NCBI RefSeq assembly: GCF_900187065.1
Contig: NZ_LT906483.1
Span: 3,286,001 to 3,350,000 of the forward strand
Direction: 5' to 3'
Length of the DNA stretch: 64,000 nt
From: Mycolicibacterium thermoresistibile
GTDB lineage: Bacteria; Actinomycetota; Actinomycetes; Mycobacteriales; Mycobacteriaceae
Within the stretch, counting starts at the first letter, position 1. Every line of letters begins with the position of its first letter. Of this stretch, positions 46,484-58,189 are shown piece by piece. The notes under the pieces are model-generated. The model did not search any database, had not been told where the DNA came from, and saw only the letters and a list, made by a program, of their open reading frames with translations. Made by a program: the position numbers and the translations under genes.

Positions 46484-47281
46484 CTAGATCTTCTTGGTGA
46501 CGCCATACCAGGCCAGCACCGCCTCCGACTGGTCGGTGGCCCGGGTCAGATAGGCGTAGGACCGGATGAAGGACTCCCCGACGCAGCCGTCGATCTTGAC
46601 CCGGAAGCCCTTGACCATCACCCACGGATCGGCGCCCTTGAACGGCTTCTTGCTCACCGGGACGATGTTGACGAATCCCGGTTTGAGGCCGACGGTGACC
46701 GCACCGCCCAGCGACGGGCCGATGCCGGCGTTGGCGCCGAAGATCGGCAAGCCGTCCGGGGCGACGATGTCGGTGGCGATCAGCCCGAGCGACGGGTTGA
46801 GTCCGGCGCTGCCGCTCAGCGACACACCCTGCGAGGTGCTCATGTCGATGCCGCAGCCGATCTCGTAGCCGACCTCGAGCACCCCTTCCGGGGTCTCGTC
46901 GGAGCCCTCCGGCCCGGTGATCGACCCGACGAACGTCGCCCCCACCTCGTATTCACGCGACGACAATGCGGTGGTCAGCGGCTGGATCGGGATCTGGGTC
47001 TCGTCCTTGGCCCAGACCGTCAGCACCCAGCCGTCCGGGGTGGTGACCGTCGCCGGCGGCGTGGAGTCCACCGCGGCCGGGTCCGCCGGTTCCGCGTCGG
47101 GAGCCCCTTCTGGAGCCCCTTCTTCTGGGGCCCCTTCTTCGTGCGCGGGGCCGTCCTCGGGCGGCGCCGGTTCGGCTTCGGCCGCCGGCGCCGGCGGGGT
47201 GTCGGGCTCGGCGGACACCGGTGCGGCGAACACGCACGCGGCAAGACACCCGGCCATCACGGCGACCGCTCTACGCTGCAC
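46484..47281 (-). CDS. MspA-family porin-like protein with acidic N-terminal linker
   Basis: A 265-residue secreted protein. The signal peptide ends after PVSA (residue 24). Residues 25-80 are Pro/Ala/Glu-rich with two EEGAP units, and the MspA domain starts near TVTTPDGW (residue 78). LEVGYEIGCGID and the SLSGSAGLNPSLG stretch match the beta-barrel strands of MspA, an octameric outer-membrane channel. Two features differ from MspA: an acidic linker of more than 50 residues and two cysteines (in EIGCGID and KIDGCVGES) that could form a disulfide. Pore formation is inferred. It is convergent with the metallopeptidase, the stops touching. Confidence 0.85.
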   Translation of the reverse strand: MQRRAVAVMAGCLAACVFAAPVSAEPDTPPAPAAEAEPAPPEDGPAHEEGAPEEGAPEGAPDAEPADPAAVDSTPPATVTTPDGWVLTVWAKDETQIPIQPLTTALSSREYEVGATFVGSITGPEGSDETPEGVLEVGYEIGCGIDMSTSQGVSLSGSAGLNPSLGLIATDIVAPDGLPIFGANAGIGPSLGGAVTVGLKPGFVNIVPVSKKPFKGADPWVMVKGFRVKIDGCVGESFIRSYAYLTRATDQSEAVLAWYGVTKKI

Positions 47282-47393
47282 AGCCCAGCCTTTCTGCAGA
47301 CCTGCCCGAAACTTACCTGGTCTACATAGTTACCGGACGTGGGGCGGACCCGACCAGAGGGGCTGCCTTCGGGCGCGTCCGCGGACCGGACCG

Positions 47394-49988
47394 TCACGCC
47401 CAGGCGATCAGACCCAGTTCGTTCGGACCGGCCAACAACGGGTGGTGCGGCAGCACCCGCACCGTGTAGCCGACCGCGCCGGCCACCGGCAGCGGCGCCG
47501 TCGTCGAGAAGATCTGGGTGCCGTCGTGGTTGGTGCCGGTGTGCGTCATCGACACGATCACCGGGTCGATCAGCTGGTCGGAGGCGTCGACCCGGCCCAG
47601 CGCGGCCTGCACCGTCACCTCGTCGGGACGCAGCCCGGCCAACTGCACGGTCGCCGTCAGGGTGAGTTCCGAGCCCAGCAGCGGGGTGTCGGGCAGACCC
47701 AGGCTGTCCACCTCGACGATGGCGACCTTGGGCCAGGCCTCCTGCACCCGCTGGCGATAGGCGGCCAGCTCGCGGGCGGCGCCGAACGGCAGCCCGTCGA
47801 CCTGCTCGGCGGTGCGCCGCCCCGACCGTGCGGCGGGCGCGTAGTACTTCTCGGTGTACTCGCGCACCATCCGCGACGCGAGCACCTTCGGTCCCAGGAC
47901 CTGCAGCGTGTGCCGCACCATCTCCACCCAGCGGGTGGGAATGCCGTGTTCGTCGCGCTCGTAGAACTTGGGGACAACCGAATTCTGCAGGATGTCGTAG
48001 AGCGCCGCGGCTTCGAGGTCATCGCGACGCTCTTCGTCGACCACCCCGTCGGCGGTCGGGATCTCCCAGCCGTTCTCGCCGTCGTACCACTCATCCCACC
48101 AGCCGTCGCGGATGGACAGGTTCAGCCCGCCGTTGAGCGCGCTCTTCATCCCGGAGGTGCCGCACGCCTCCAGCGGACGCAGCGGATTGTTCAGCCACAC
48201 ATCGCAACCCCAGTACAGCTGGCGGGCCATCGACATGTCGTAGTCGGGCAGGAACGCGATCCGGTGCCGGACCTCGGGGCGGTCGGCGAATCGGACGATC
48301 TGCTGGATCAACGCCTTCCCGGCCTCGTCGGCCGGATGCGATTTGCCCGCCACGATCAGCTGGACCGGACGTTCCTCGTCGAGCAGCAGTTCCTCGAGCC
48401 GGTCGGGATCCCGCAGCATCAGGGTGAGCCGCTTGTAGGTCGGGACCCGGCGGGCGAAGCCCACCGTCAACACCTCGGGATCGAATGCGGTTGCGATCCA
48501 GCCCAACTCGGCTTCGGTCGCACCACGCTCCAGCCATGCCCGGCGTAGCCGGACCCGCACATCGGAGATCAGCCGTTTGCGCAGCTCCGAACGGATCCAC
48601 CAGATGTGGCCGGGGTCGACGTGCTGCAGCCGCTGCCACACCCCCGGTTCATTCGGCGGATCGCTGCCGAGCAGCTTGCGGCCCAGCTGAATCCACTCCG
48701 GTGCGGCCCAGGTGGGGGCGTGCACACCGTTGGTGATCGACCCGATGGGCACTTCCTGCGGGTCGAAACCCGGCCACAGGTCGTTGAACATCCTGCGGCT
48801 GACCTGCCCGTGCAGCAGCGACACCCCGTTGGCGCGCTGGGCCAGCCGCAGCCCCATGTGCGCCATGTTGAAGGTGGCCGGGTCGGCCTCGGCGCCCAGC
48901 GCGAGGATCCGCTCCATGGGGACGCCGGGCAGCAGCGACGACTCGGCCAACGGCCCCCCGTCGGCGCCGAAGTACCGCCGCACCATCTCCAACGGGAAAC
49001 GGTCGATTCCCGCCGGCACCGGGGTGTGGGTGGTGAACACGGTGCTGGCCCGGACCATCGTCAGCGCGGTGTCGAAGTCCAGGTGGGCCTCGGTCATGAA
49101 CTCGCGGATGCGTTCGATGCCCAGGAAACCGGCGTGGCCCTCGTTCATGTGGAACACCTCGGGCTGCGGCAACCCCTCGAGGGCGGTGAACGCCCGCACC
49201 GCGCGCACGCCGCCGATCCCGGCCAGGATCTCCTGTTTGATGCGGTGTTCCTGATCACCGCCGTAGAGCCGGTCGGTCACGCTGCGCAGGTCGTGGTCGT
49301 TCTCGGGGATGTCGGAGTCGAGCAGCAGCAGCGGGACCCGGCCGACCTGCGCGACCCACACCCGCGCCCGCAGGATCGCGTGCGGCAGGGTGACCTCGAT
49401 CAGCACCGGGGCGCCGGACTTGTCGGTGAGCAGTCGCAGCGGCAGCCCCTGCGGGTCGATCGACGGATAGCTCTCCCGCTGCCAGCCGTCCGGGGACAGC
49501 GACTGCCGGAAGTAGCCGGACCGGTAGTACAGCCCGACCCCGATCAGCGGCAGCCCGTCGTCGGACGCCGATTTGAGGTGGTCACCGGCCAGGATGCCGA
49601 GGCCGCCGGAATAGTTCGGCAACACCTCGGCGACGCCGAACTCCATCGAGAAGTAGGCGATGCCGGTCGGCAGCTCCGCACCCTCGGCGAGTTGTTGCTG
49701 GTACCACAGCGGCCGGCTGAGGTAGTCGTCGAGGTCGGCGGCCACCTCGTCGAGCCGGCGGACGAACTCCTCGTCCTCGGCGAGTTCGTCGAGCCGTTGC
49801 GGGCTGATCTCGCCCAGCAGCGCCACCGGATCGCAGCCGACGCGCCGCCACAGCTCCTCGTCGACGGCGGCGAACAGGTCCTGCGTCGGTTTGTCCCAGG
49901 ACCACCGCAGATTCACCGACAGCCGTTCGAGTGCGGCGAGCCGCTTCGGCAGATGGGCTCGGACGGTGAACCGACGGAGGGCTTTCAC
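47394..49988 (-). CDS. glgP: Alpha-glucan (glycogen) phosphorylase
   Basis: An 864-residue PLP enzyme releasing glucose-1-phosphate from alpha-1,4-glucans. The PLP lysine is Lys615 in GTSGMKSALNGG. The N-terminal DUF3417-type domain (LAALERLSVNLRWSW near 18-32) identifies the short alpha-glucan phosphorylase subfamily, homologous to Rv1328. NEGHAGFLGIERIREF and VFTTHTPVPAG line the active site. It starts with GTG and a TAAGGT -10 ends 8 bases before, so it is probably leaderless. It is divergent from glgE and glgB, placing breakdown and GlgE-pathway synthesis of glucan under one intergenic region. Confidence 0.93.
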   Translation of the reverse strand: MKALRRFTVRAHLPKRLAALERLSVNLRWSWDKPTQDLFAAVDEELWRRVGCDPVALLGEISPQRLDELAEDEEFVRRLDEVAADLDDYLSRPLWYQQQLAEGAELPTGIAYFSMEFGVAEVLPNYSGGLGILAGDHLKSASDDGLPLIGVGLYYRSGYFRQSLSPDGWQRESYPSIDPQGLPLRLLTDKSGAPVLIEVTLPHAILRARVWVAQVGRVPLLLLDSDIPENDHDLRSVTDRLYGGDQEHRIKQEILAGIGGVRAVRAFTALEGLPQPEVFHMNEGHAGFLGIERIREFMTEAHLDFDTALTMVRASTVFTTHTPVPAGIDRFPLEMVRRYFGADGGPLAESSLLPGVPMERILALGAEADPATFNMAHMGLRLAQRANGVSLLHGQVSRRMFNDLWPGFDPQEVPIGSITNGVHAPTWAAPEWIQLGRKLLGSDPPNEPGVWQRLQHVDPGHIWWIRSELRKRLISDVRVRLRRAWLERGATEAELGWIATAFDPEVLTVGFARRVPTYKRLTLMLRDPDRLEELLLDEERPVQLIVAGKSHPADEAGKALIQQIVRFADRPEVRHRIAFLPDYDMSMARQLYWGCDVWLNNPLRPLEACGTSGMKSALNGGLNLSIRDGWWDEWYDGENGWEIPTADGVVDEERRDDLEAAALYDILQNSVVPKFYERDEHGIPTRWVEMVRHTLQVLGPKVLASRMVREYTEKYYAPAARSGRRTAEQVDGLPFGAARELAAYRQRVQEAWPKVAIVEVDSLGLPDTPLLGSELTLTATVQLAGLRPDEVTVQAALGRVDASDQLIDPVIVSMTHTGTNHDGTQIFSTTAPLPVAGAVGYTVRVLPHHPLLAGPNELGLIAWA

Positions 49989-50167
49989 GGGACTAAACCT
50001 TACTGACTCCGCGCCCCCGTGCAGATCGCAAGCAGATCGCTTCTCATCACGTCACCGTCATCGGAGTGGGTTCGACACTACGGTTGGGTATAAGTCCGGC
50101 AGAACTCGAAGGAGCGAACGCGAATGTGCACGGGCGTGGGCGCGTGTGATGCGAAGGGAGCGGGTGG
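49989..50167. promoter_or_regulatory. Divergent promoter region glgP/glgE
   Basis: This 179-base interval holds a candidate glgP -10 (TAAGGT on the minus strand, 50002-49997). It also has a GGTATAAGTCC stretch near 50086-50096 that could serve glgE, and a short direct repeat GCAGATCGC around 50022-50040. AAGGGAG near 50155 may be the glgE ribosome site. I see no clear operator palindrome. Confidence 0.4.
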
Positions 50168-52258
<2,091 letters not shown>

Positions 52259-52265
52259 GAAGGCC

Positions 52266-54464
52266 ATGACGCGTACGAATCGGGTGACCAGCCCCCATCT
52301 GCGGCCGGATCCGGCCGAGCTGGGCCGATTGCTGGCCGGCGAACACCACAATCCGCACTCGATCCTGGGCGCGCACGAATACGGTGACCACACCGTGCTG
52401 CGGGCCTACCGGCCGCATGCCCAGTCGGTGGTGGCCCTGGTGGGGTCGGACCGATACCCGCTGGAGCATCTGGAATCCGGCCTGTTCGCCGTCGCCCTGC
52501 CGTTCACCGGCCTGATGGACTACCGGCTGGAGATCACCTACCCGCATTCGGGCACCCACGTCGTCGCCGATGCCTACCGGTTCCTGCCCACCCTGGGCGA
52601 GTTGGATCTGCATCTGTTCAACGAGGGCCGCCACGAGCGGCTGTGGGAGATCCTCGGCGCGCATCCGCGGACGTTCCGCACCGCCGACGGCGAGGTGTCC
52701 GGGGTGTCGTTCGCCGTGTGGGCGCCGAACGCCAAGGGCGTCAGCCTGATCGGTGACTTCAACGGGTGGAGCGGCACCGACGCGCCGATGCGGGTGCTCG
52801 GCTCCTCCGGGGTGTGGGAGGTGTTCTGGCCGGACTTCCCGGTCGGCGGGCTGTACAAGTTCCGGATCCACGGCGCCGACGGTTCGGTGACCGACCGCGC
52901 CGATCCGATGGCCTTCGCCACCGAGGTGCCGCCGAACACCGCGTCGCGGGTCACCCGCAGCGAGTACACCTGGTCCGACGATGACTGGATGGCACGGCGG
53001 GCGCTTCGCAATCCGGTGTTCGAACCGATGAGCACCTACGAGGTGCATCTGATGTCGTGGCGGCCGGGGCTGTCCTATCGCGAGTTGGCCACCGAGCTCA
53101 CCGAGTACGTGGTGGAGCAGGGTTTCACCCACGTCGAACTGCTGCCGGTCGCCGAGCATCCGTTCGGCGGATCGTGGGGATATCAGGTCACGTCGTACTA
53201 CGCGCCGACGTCCCGGCTGGGCACCCCCGACGACTTCCGGTTCCTGGTGGACTCGCTGCATCAGGCCGGCATCGGCGTGATCATCGACTGGGTGCCGGCG
53301 CACTTCCCCAAGGACGCCTGGGCACTGGGACGGTTCGACGGCACCGCGCTCTACGAACACGCCGACCCCCGTCGCGGTGAGCAACTCGATTGGGGCACTT
53401 ATGTCTTCGATTTCGGGCGCCCCGAGGTACGCAACTTCCTGGTCGCCAACGCGCTGTACTGGCTGCAGGAGTTCCACATCGACGGCCTGCGGGTGGACGC
53501 GGTGGCGTCGATGCTGTACCTGGATTACTCGCGACCAGAGGGCGGCTGGACGCCCAATGTGCACGGCGGCCGGGAGAATCTCGAGGCGGTGCAGTTCCTG
53601 CAGGAGATGAACGCCACCGTGCACAAGGTCGCTCCGGGCATCGTCACGATCGCCGAGGAGTCGACGTCCTGGCCCGGGGTCACCCGCCCCACCAATCTCG
53701 GCGGGCTCGGGTTCTCCATGAAGTGGAACATGGGGTGGATGAACGACACCCTCGAGTACATGCGGCGTGATCCGATCTACCGCAGCTACCACCACCACGA
53801 GATGACGTTCTCGATGCTGTATGCCTTCAGCGAGAACTATGTGCTGCCGATCAGCCACGACGAGGTGGTCCACGGCAAGGGCACGTTGTGGACGCGGATG
53901 CCCGGCGACGACCACGCCAAGGCCGCGGGCCTGCGCAGCCTGCTGGCCTATCAGTGGGCACATCCCGGTAAACAGTTGCTGTTCATGGGCCAGGAGTTCG
54001 GCCAGCGCGCCGAGTGGTCCGAGGAACGCGGGGTGGACTGGTTCCAGCTCGACGAGGACGGTTTCTCCTCCGGTATCGCCCAGCTCGTTCGCGACATCAA
54101 CCGGATCTACCAGAGCCGGCGGGCGCTGTGGTCCCGCGATTCGAGCCATGAGGGCTATTCGTGGATCGACGCCAACGACTCGGCGAACAACGTGCTGAGC
54201 TTCCTGCGCTTCGGTGACGACGGCTCGATGCTGGCGTGTGTGTTCAACTTCTCCGGCACCGAGCACACCCATTACCGGCTCGGGCTGCCCCATGCCGGGA
54301 CGTGGCGGGAGATCCTCAACACCGACGCGACCGTCTACCGCGGCGCCGGCATCGGAAACTACGGCGCGGTGGAGGCCACTGACGAGCCCTGGCACGGCCG
54401 GCCCGCGTCGGCGGTGATGGTGCTACCGCCGCTGTCCGCGCTCTGGTTCGAGCCCGCCGGCTGA
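52266..54464 (+). CDS. glgB: Glycogen branching enzyme
   Basis: A 732-residue GH13_9 enzyme that creates alpha-1,6 branches. Predicted nucleophile Asp411 is in [11 protein letters not shown], and acid/base Glu464 is in [10 protein letters not shown]; both numbers equal those I recall for M. tuberculosis GlgB. Two N-terminal beta-sandwich domains precede the barrel (CBM48 with [20 protein letters not shown] near 150-169). [12 protein letters not shown] is the conserved loop near 530. It is coupled to glgE. Downstream lies 499 bases of repeat-rich non-coding DNA in place of the PE_PGRS gene recalled at this point in M. tuberculosis. Confidence 0.95.
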   Translation: MTRTNRVTSPHLRPDPAELGRLLAGEHHNPHSILGAHEYGDHTVLRAYRPHAQSVVALVGSDRYPLEHLESGLFAVALPFTGLMDYRLEITYPHSGTHVVADAYRFLPTLGELDLHLFNEGRHERLWEILGAHPRTFRTADGEVSGVSFAVWAPNAKGVSLIGDFNGWSGTDAPMRVLGSSGVWEVFWPDFPVGGLYKFRIHGADGSVTDRADPMAFATEVPPNTASRVTRSEYTWSDDDWMARRALRNPVFEPMSTYEVHLMSWRPGLSYRELATELTEYVVEQGFTHVELLPVAEHPFGGSWGYQVTSYYAPTSRLGTPDDFRFLVDSLHQAGIGVIIDWVPAHFPKDAWALGRFDGTALYEHADPRRGEQLDWGTYVFDFGRPEVRNFLVANALYWLQEFHIDGLRVDAVASMLYLDYSRPEGGWTPNVHGGRENLEAVQFLQEMNATVHKVAPGIVTIAEESTSWPGVTRPTNLGGLGFSMKWNMGWMNDTLEYMRRDPIYRSYHHHEMTFSMLYAFSENYVLPISHDEVVHGKGTLWTRMPGDDHAKAAGLRSLLAYQWAHPGKQLLFMGQEFGQRAEWSEERGVDWFQLDEDGFSSGIAQLVRDINRIYQSRRALWSRDSSHEGYSWIDANDSANNVLSFLRFGDDGSMLACVFNFSGTEHTHYRLGLPHAGTWREILNTDATVYRGAGIGNYGAVEATDEPWHGRPASAVMVLPPLSALWFEPAG

Positions 54465-54963
54465 TCGCTGATCGGCGACGGTCGGCTGCGGGCCTGCGGC
54501 TGGGGGCCGTGCGGCTGGGGCTGCCCGCTCGAGTGTGCATGTTCGCCGCGCTCGTCGAGTGTGGAGTCGCAGCTTTGGGTGTGTAGTCGGCGCACTGCGG
54601 GTGCACTCGCCGCATCGGCTGTGCCACCAGCGCTTTCACCGTGCGCGTGCCGCGGCGAAACGGCCGAAAACGCACAGCAGCGTTACACCCACCTCACCAC
54701 ACGCACACCCACCACCGCCACCGCACACTCACCGCGGCCACCGCACGGCGGGCCCGAGGCGTGGCCGCCCGTGCACCCACTGCATCGACCGTGCACTCGC
54801 CGCATCGGCTGTGCCACCAGCGCTTTCACCGTGCGCGCGCCGCGGCGAAACGGCCGAAAACGCACAGCAGCGTTACACCCACCTCACCACACGCACACCC
54901 ACCACCGCCACCGCACACTCACCGCGGCCACCGCACGGCGGGCCCGAGGCGTGGCCGCCCGAG
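54465..54963. other. Repeat-rich non-coding interval between glgB and the thioredoxin-like gene
   Basis: This 499-base gap has no gene I can support. Bases 54465-54600 are GC-rich with short CTGCGG/GGCTG repeats; the rest is a large direct repeat. Several frames stay open through it, but they read as low-complexity His/Pro/Thr/Arg sequence repeated with the DNA and have no ribosome sites. In M. tuberculosis a PE_PGRS gene sits here, as I remember it. Confidence 0.8.
54601..54961. repeat. 171-bp direct repeat, two copies 190 bp apart
   Basis: Bases 54601-54771 and 54791-54961 are identical except for one T/C difference (54648 against 54838). A 19-base spacer between them is itself a diverged form of the start of the unit. 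The second copy ends 2 bases before the stop codon of the convergent thioredoxin-like gene. Near-identity indicates a recent duplication or active homogenisation. Confidence 0.95.
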
Positions 54964-55860
54964 TCAGTAGAGCGCGCTGGCCAGATTGCGACGGGCGGTG
55001 AGCACCTGGGGATCGCTCGGATCGAACAGCTCGAACAGCTCGACCAGCCGGCTGCGGACCTTGGCGCGGTCATCGCCGGAGGTGCGTTTGACCAGATCGA
55101 TCAATCGGTCGAACGCGGCGGTGACCTGCTGCTGCAGGATCTCCACGTCGGCTGCGGCGAAGGCGGCGTCGATGTCGTCCGGGGCGGCATCGGCGGTCGC
55201 GATCGCATCCGGGCTGTGCTTGGTGGCACGCTGCAGGAATTCGATCTGGCGTACCGCGCCCTTGGCTTCCGGATGGTTCGGCCGGGTCTCCAGAATCGCC
55301 TTGTAGCTCTTCAGGGCGCCGTCGAAGTCACCGGCGTCCAATTGGGCGCGGGCCTGCGCCACCTCCGGATCGACCTGTTCGGCCTGTTCCTCACCGGGTG
55401 GTCCGCTGAGCTTGCCCGCGGTCGCGTTGAGCAGCGAGTCGATCCACCGGCGCAGCTGATCGGCCGGCTGCACACCCTGGAAACTCGAGATCGGCTGGCC
55501 ACCTGCGAGGGCCACCACCGTGGGCACCGCCTGCACGCCGAACATCTGGGCCACCCGCGGTGTGGTGTCGACGTTGACCGTGGCGAACGCCCACTTCCCG
55601 CCGTCTTCGGAGGCCAGGGTGCCCAGCGTGTTGCCGAGCTGGACGCTGGCGTCGCTGCGCGGCGTCCACAACAACACCACGACCGGCACCTGGGTCGACC
55701 GGACGAGAACTTCGGCTTCCAGATTCGTTTCGGTGACCTCGACCCCGCCCGGTGGAGCCGAACCGGTGCCCTCCTGGTTGGCGGCGGACCGTTGCTTGAG
55801 CGCTGAGAGGTCGACGGCACCGGCCAGTGCGGGGCCGATGGAAGGTCCGGGACGAGTCAC
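54964..55860 (-). CDS. Thioredoxin-fold tetratricopeptide co-chaperone (CnoX/YbbN-like), redox motif lost
   Basis: A 298-residue protein with an N-terminal thioredoxin fold (about 40-150) and a C-terminal TPR-like helical region (about 165-298, DGALKSYKAILETRP). The expected W-C-G-P-C is replaced by Trp65-Thr-Pro-Arg-Ser69, so disulfide chemistry is impossible at that site. VNVDTTPRVAQMFGVQAVPT and the cis-proline loop are intact. CnoX/YbbN proteins hold clients for GroEL/DnaK, and a holdase role is inferred. It matches Rv1324. GTG start; convergent to glgB across the repeat region. Confidence 0.85.
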   Translation of the reverse strand: MTRPGPSIGPALAGAVDLSALKQRSAANQEGTGSAPPGGVEVTETNLEAEVLVRSTQVPVVVLLWTPRSDASVQLGNTLGTLASEDGGKWAFATVNVDTTPRVAQMFGVQAVPTVVALAGGQPISSFQGVQPADQLRRWIDSLLNATAGKLSGPPGEEQAEQVDPEVAQARAQLDAGDFDGALKSYKAILETRPNHPEAKGAVRQIEFLQRATKHSPDAIATADAAPDDIDAAFAAADVEILQQQVTAAFDRLIDLVKRTSGDDRAKVRSRLVELFELFDPSDPQVLTARRNLASALY

Positions 55861-55873
55861 GCCTTCAAGTTTG

Positions 55874-56311
55874 TCACGCCGATCCGGTCATCGGGCGGGA
55901 GACCTCCGAAACGTCCGCGGCCGCGGATGCGGTCCCGGCTGCGACACCCTGCGCGGCGACCGGTTTACGGTCCAGTTTGGCGGTCTGATCGGCCCATATG
56001 AGAAAAATCACAGTCGCGAGCGGCAGCACACTCGCCAGCAACGCCAACACGGCCGTCCCCGCGGTCCACCGGTAGGTGTAGGCGGCGGCCCCGGCCGCCA
56101 CCAGAAACGCCACGAACAACGCCCCGTGGATCGGGCCGAAGATCTGCACGCCGATCTCGGTACCGGGGCTGGTCAGGTACTTGAAGTACATCCCGATGAG
56201 CAGCCCCACCCAACTCGTGGCCTCCAACATGGCCACCAGACGGAACCAGCCGGCGACGGACCGCCGCCGGACAGCCTTCGGCAGATCGGATGCGCGTGTC
56301 ATGGCCGTCAT
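55874..56311 (-). CDS. DUF3817 integral membrane protein, second copy
   Basis: A roughly 145-residue membrane protein with three hydrophobic segments and the DUF3817 pattern. The segments are VAMLEATSWVGLLIGMYFKY, IHGALFVAFLVAAGAAAYTY and VLALLASVLPLATVIFLIWA (each 20 residues). The tail is Ala/Val-rich and hydrophilic. ATG at 56311 or 56302 may be used; neither has a strong ribosome site. It is 13 bases before the thioredoxin-like gene. It is an insertion relative to the remembered Rv1324-Rv1323 order. Function is unknown. Confidence 0.82.
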   Translation of the reverse strand: MTAMTRASDLPKAVRRRSVAGWFRLVAMLEATSWVGLLIGMYFKYLTSPGTEIGVQIFGPIHGALFVAFLVAAGAAAYTYRWTAGTAVLALLASVLPLATVIFLIWADQTAKLDRKPVAAQGVAAGTASAAADVSEVSRPMTGSA

Positions 56312-56402
56312 TGTGCCCCACGCCGGAGCGACCTACTACACGGCGTCGTTGATAGCGCTCGGCGCTGCCCACGCCGACTGTGGCGGACGGTCGGACGACC
56401 CG

Positions 56403-57584
56403 CTATCCCGCCCGCAGCACCAGCGCATCGCCCTGGCCACCGGCGCCGCACAGAGCCGCGACCGCGTAGCCCGAACCACGCCGGGACAGCTCCAGCGCCG
56501 CGTGCAGCGTGATACGCGCACCGGACGCCCCGATCGGGTGGCCGATGGCGATGGCGCCGCCGTTGATGTTGACGATGTCGGGGTTGACGCCGAGTTCCTG
56601 GGTGGAGGCGAGCGCCACCGCGGCGAACGCCTCGTTGATCTCCACGATGTCGAGCTGGTCGACGGTGATGCCCTCCCGGGCGATCGCCTTCTTGATCGCG
56701 TTCGCCGGCTGGGACTGCAGCGACGAGTCGGGGCCGGCCACCACACCGTGCGCGCCGATCTCACAGAGCCAGGTCAAGCCCATTTCCTGGGCCTTCTTCT
56801 TGCTCATCACCACGACCGCGGCCGCCCCGTCGGAGATCTGCGACGCCGAACCGGCGGTGATGGTGCCGTCTTTGCGGAACGCCGGCTTGAGCCCGGCCAG
56901 CGATTCGAGGGTGGTGTTGGCCCGGATGCCCTCGTCCTCGAGGAACTCGATCGGGTCGCCCTTGCGCTGCGGGATCTGGACCGGAACGACCTCGTCGGCG
57001 AAGACGCCGTCCTTCCACGCCGCGGCGGCCTTCTGGTGCGACCGGACCGCGAACTCGTCCTGCTGCTCGCGGGTGAACTTGTCGATGTCGTTGCGCTGTT
57101 CGGTCAGCGCGCCCATCGGCTGATCGGTGAACACGTCGTGCAGACCGTCATAGGCCATGTGGTCGAGCACGGTGACGTCGCCGTACTTGTATCCGGACCG
57201 GCTGTCCATCAGCAGGTGCGGCGCCCTGCTCATCGACTCCTGGCCGCCGGCGACCACCACGTCGAACTCCCCGGCGCGGATCAGCTGGTCGGCCAGGGCG
57301 ATCGAGTCGATACCGGACAGACACATCTTGTTGATGCTCAGCGCCGGCACGTCCCACGGGATGCCGGCCGCCACCGCCGACTGCCGGGCGGGCATCTGAC
57401 CGGCGCCCGCGGTGAGCACCTGGCCCATGATCACGTACTCGACGGCGGAGGCCGGCACCTTGGCCTTCTCCAGGGCGCCCTTGATGGCGATCGCGCCGAG
57501 ATCGGTGGCCGCGAAGTCCTTGAGAGAACCCATCAACTTGCCCACGGGCGTGCGGGCGCCAGCAACGATCACAGACGTCGTCAT
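56403..57584 (-). CDS. fadA4: Acetyl-CoA acetyltransferase (thiolase) FadA4
   Basis: A 393-residue biosynthetic-type thiolase joining or cleaving acetoacetyl-CoA. Catalytic residues are Cys88 ([10 protein letters not shown]), the histidine in [19 protein letters not shown], and the cysteine in [13 protein letters not shown]. The substrate loop [10 protein letters not shown] is also present. GGGGAGG is 5 bases before the ATG. It is divergent from methylmalonyl-CoA epimerase, as Rv1323 is from Rv1322A. It is clearly distinct from the thiolase at 13.1-14.3 kb, which has a different active-site context (NRHCAAGQ). Confidence 0.93.
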   Translation of the reverse strand: MTTSVIVAGARTPVGKLMGSLKDFAATDLGAIAIKGALEKAKVPASAVEYVIMGQVLTAGAGQMPARQSAVAAGIPWDVPALSINKMCLSGIDSIALADQLIRAGEFDVVVAGGQESMSRAPHLLMDSRSGYKYGDVTVLDHMAYDGLHDVFTDQPMGALTEQRNDIDKFTREQQDEFAVRSHQKAAAAWKDGVFADEVVPVQIPQRKGDPIEFLEDEGIRANTTLESLAGLKPAFRKDGTITAGSASQISDGAAAVVVMSKKKAQEMGLTWLCEIGAHGVVAGPDSSLQSQPANAIKKAIAREGITVDQLDIVEINEAFAAVALASTQELGVNPDIVNINGGAIAIGHPIGASGARITLHAALELSRRGSGYAVAALCGAGGQGDALVLRAG

Positions 57585-57664
57585 GTGAACCTCCCCATCG
57601 GGTTTTGATCGGTTCTGCAGCGGTTATACGGCCTACCGATTAAACGAAACAGTTCCTGTTAGGT

Positions 57665-57670
57665 TACCTT
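57665..57670 (+). promoter_or_regulatory. Candidate -10 for leaderless mce (epimerase)
   Basis: TACCTT ends 6 bases before the ATG of the epimerase gene, the distance expected for a leaderless transcript. No ribosome site is present. Confidence 0.5.
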
Positions 57671-57676
57671 GGCGTT

Positions 57677-58156
57677 ATGACCACTGATCAGGTTGATGCC
57701 CGGCCGCTGCTGCCCACAGCGTTGGTGACCGCCGTCGATCATGTCGGCATCGCGGTCGCGGATCTGGACGCGGCGATCAAGTGGTATCACGACAATCTGG
57801 GCATGATCGTGCTGCACGAAGAGGTCAACGAGGAGCAGGGCGTGCGGGAGGCGATGCTCTCCGTGCGCGGCGCCCCGGTCGGCAGCACCCAGATCCAGTT
57901 GATGGCCCCGCTGGGCCCGGATTCGACCATCGCCAAGTTCCTCGACAAGCGCGGCCCCGGCCTGCAGCAGTTGGCGTACCGCGTTCGCGATATCGAGGCG
58001 ATCAGCGAGGGCCTGCGGGAACAGGGCATCCGGTTGCTCTACGACGAGCCTCGTCGCGGCACCGCCAACTCCCGCATCAACTTCATCCACCCGAAGGATG
58101 CCGGTGGCGTCCTGATCGAGTTGGTGGAGCCGGCCCCCAACGGGTCCGATCACTGA
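57677..58156 (+). CDS. mce: Methylmalonyl-CoA epimerase
   Basis: A 159-residue vicinal-oxygen-chelate enzyme interconverting (2R)- and (2S)-methylmalonyl-CoA. Metal ligands are seen in VDHVGIAV (His22), the TQIQLMAPLG strand, LQQLAYRV and LIELVEP. It corresponds to Rv1322A. It links propionyl-CoA metabolism to methylmalonyl-CoA mutase. The split mutase at 22-24 kb is not adjacent and need not be its partner. It is convergent with the small zinc-ribbon gene. Confidence 0.92.
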   Translation: MTTDQVDARPLLPTALVTAVDHVGIAVADLDAAIKWYHDNLGMIVLHEEVNEEQGVREAMLSVRGAPVGSTQIQLMAPLGPDSTIAKFLDKRGPGLQQLAYRVRDIEAISEGLREQGIRLLYDEPRRGTANSRINFIHPKDAGGVLIELVEPAPNGSDH

Positions 58157-58189
58157 GCGGGCCCCGAACACTCTGAACCGACCCGCTTC

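Noticed and set aside
54561..55001. Possible repetitive protein encoded by the 171-bp repeats
   Set aside because: More than one frame is open, none has a ribosome site or domain, and the sequence simply mirrors the DNA repeat into the neighbouring gene.
57652..57671. Possible iron-regulator (IdeR) box in front of mce
   Set aside because: Only GTTAGGTTACCTT resembles one half of the consensus; the other half is absent, and the TACCTT fits a -10 better.
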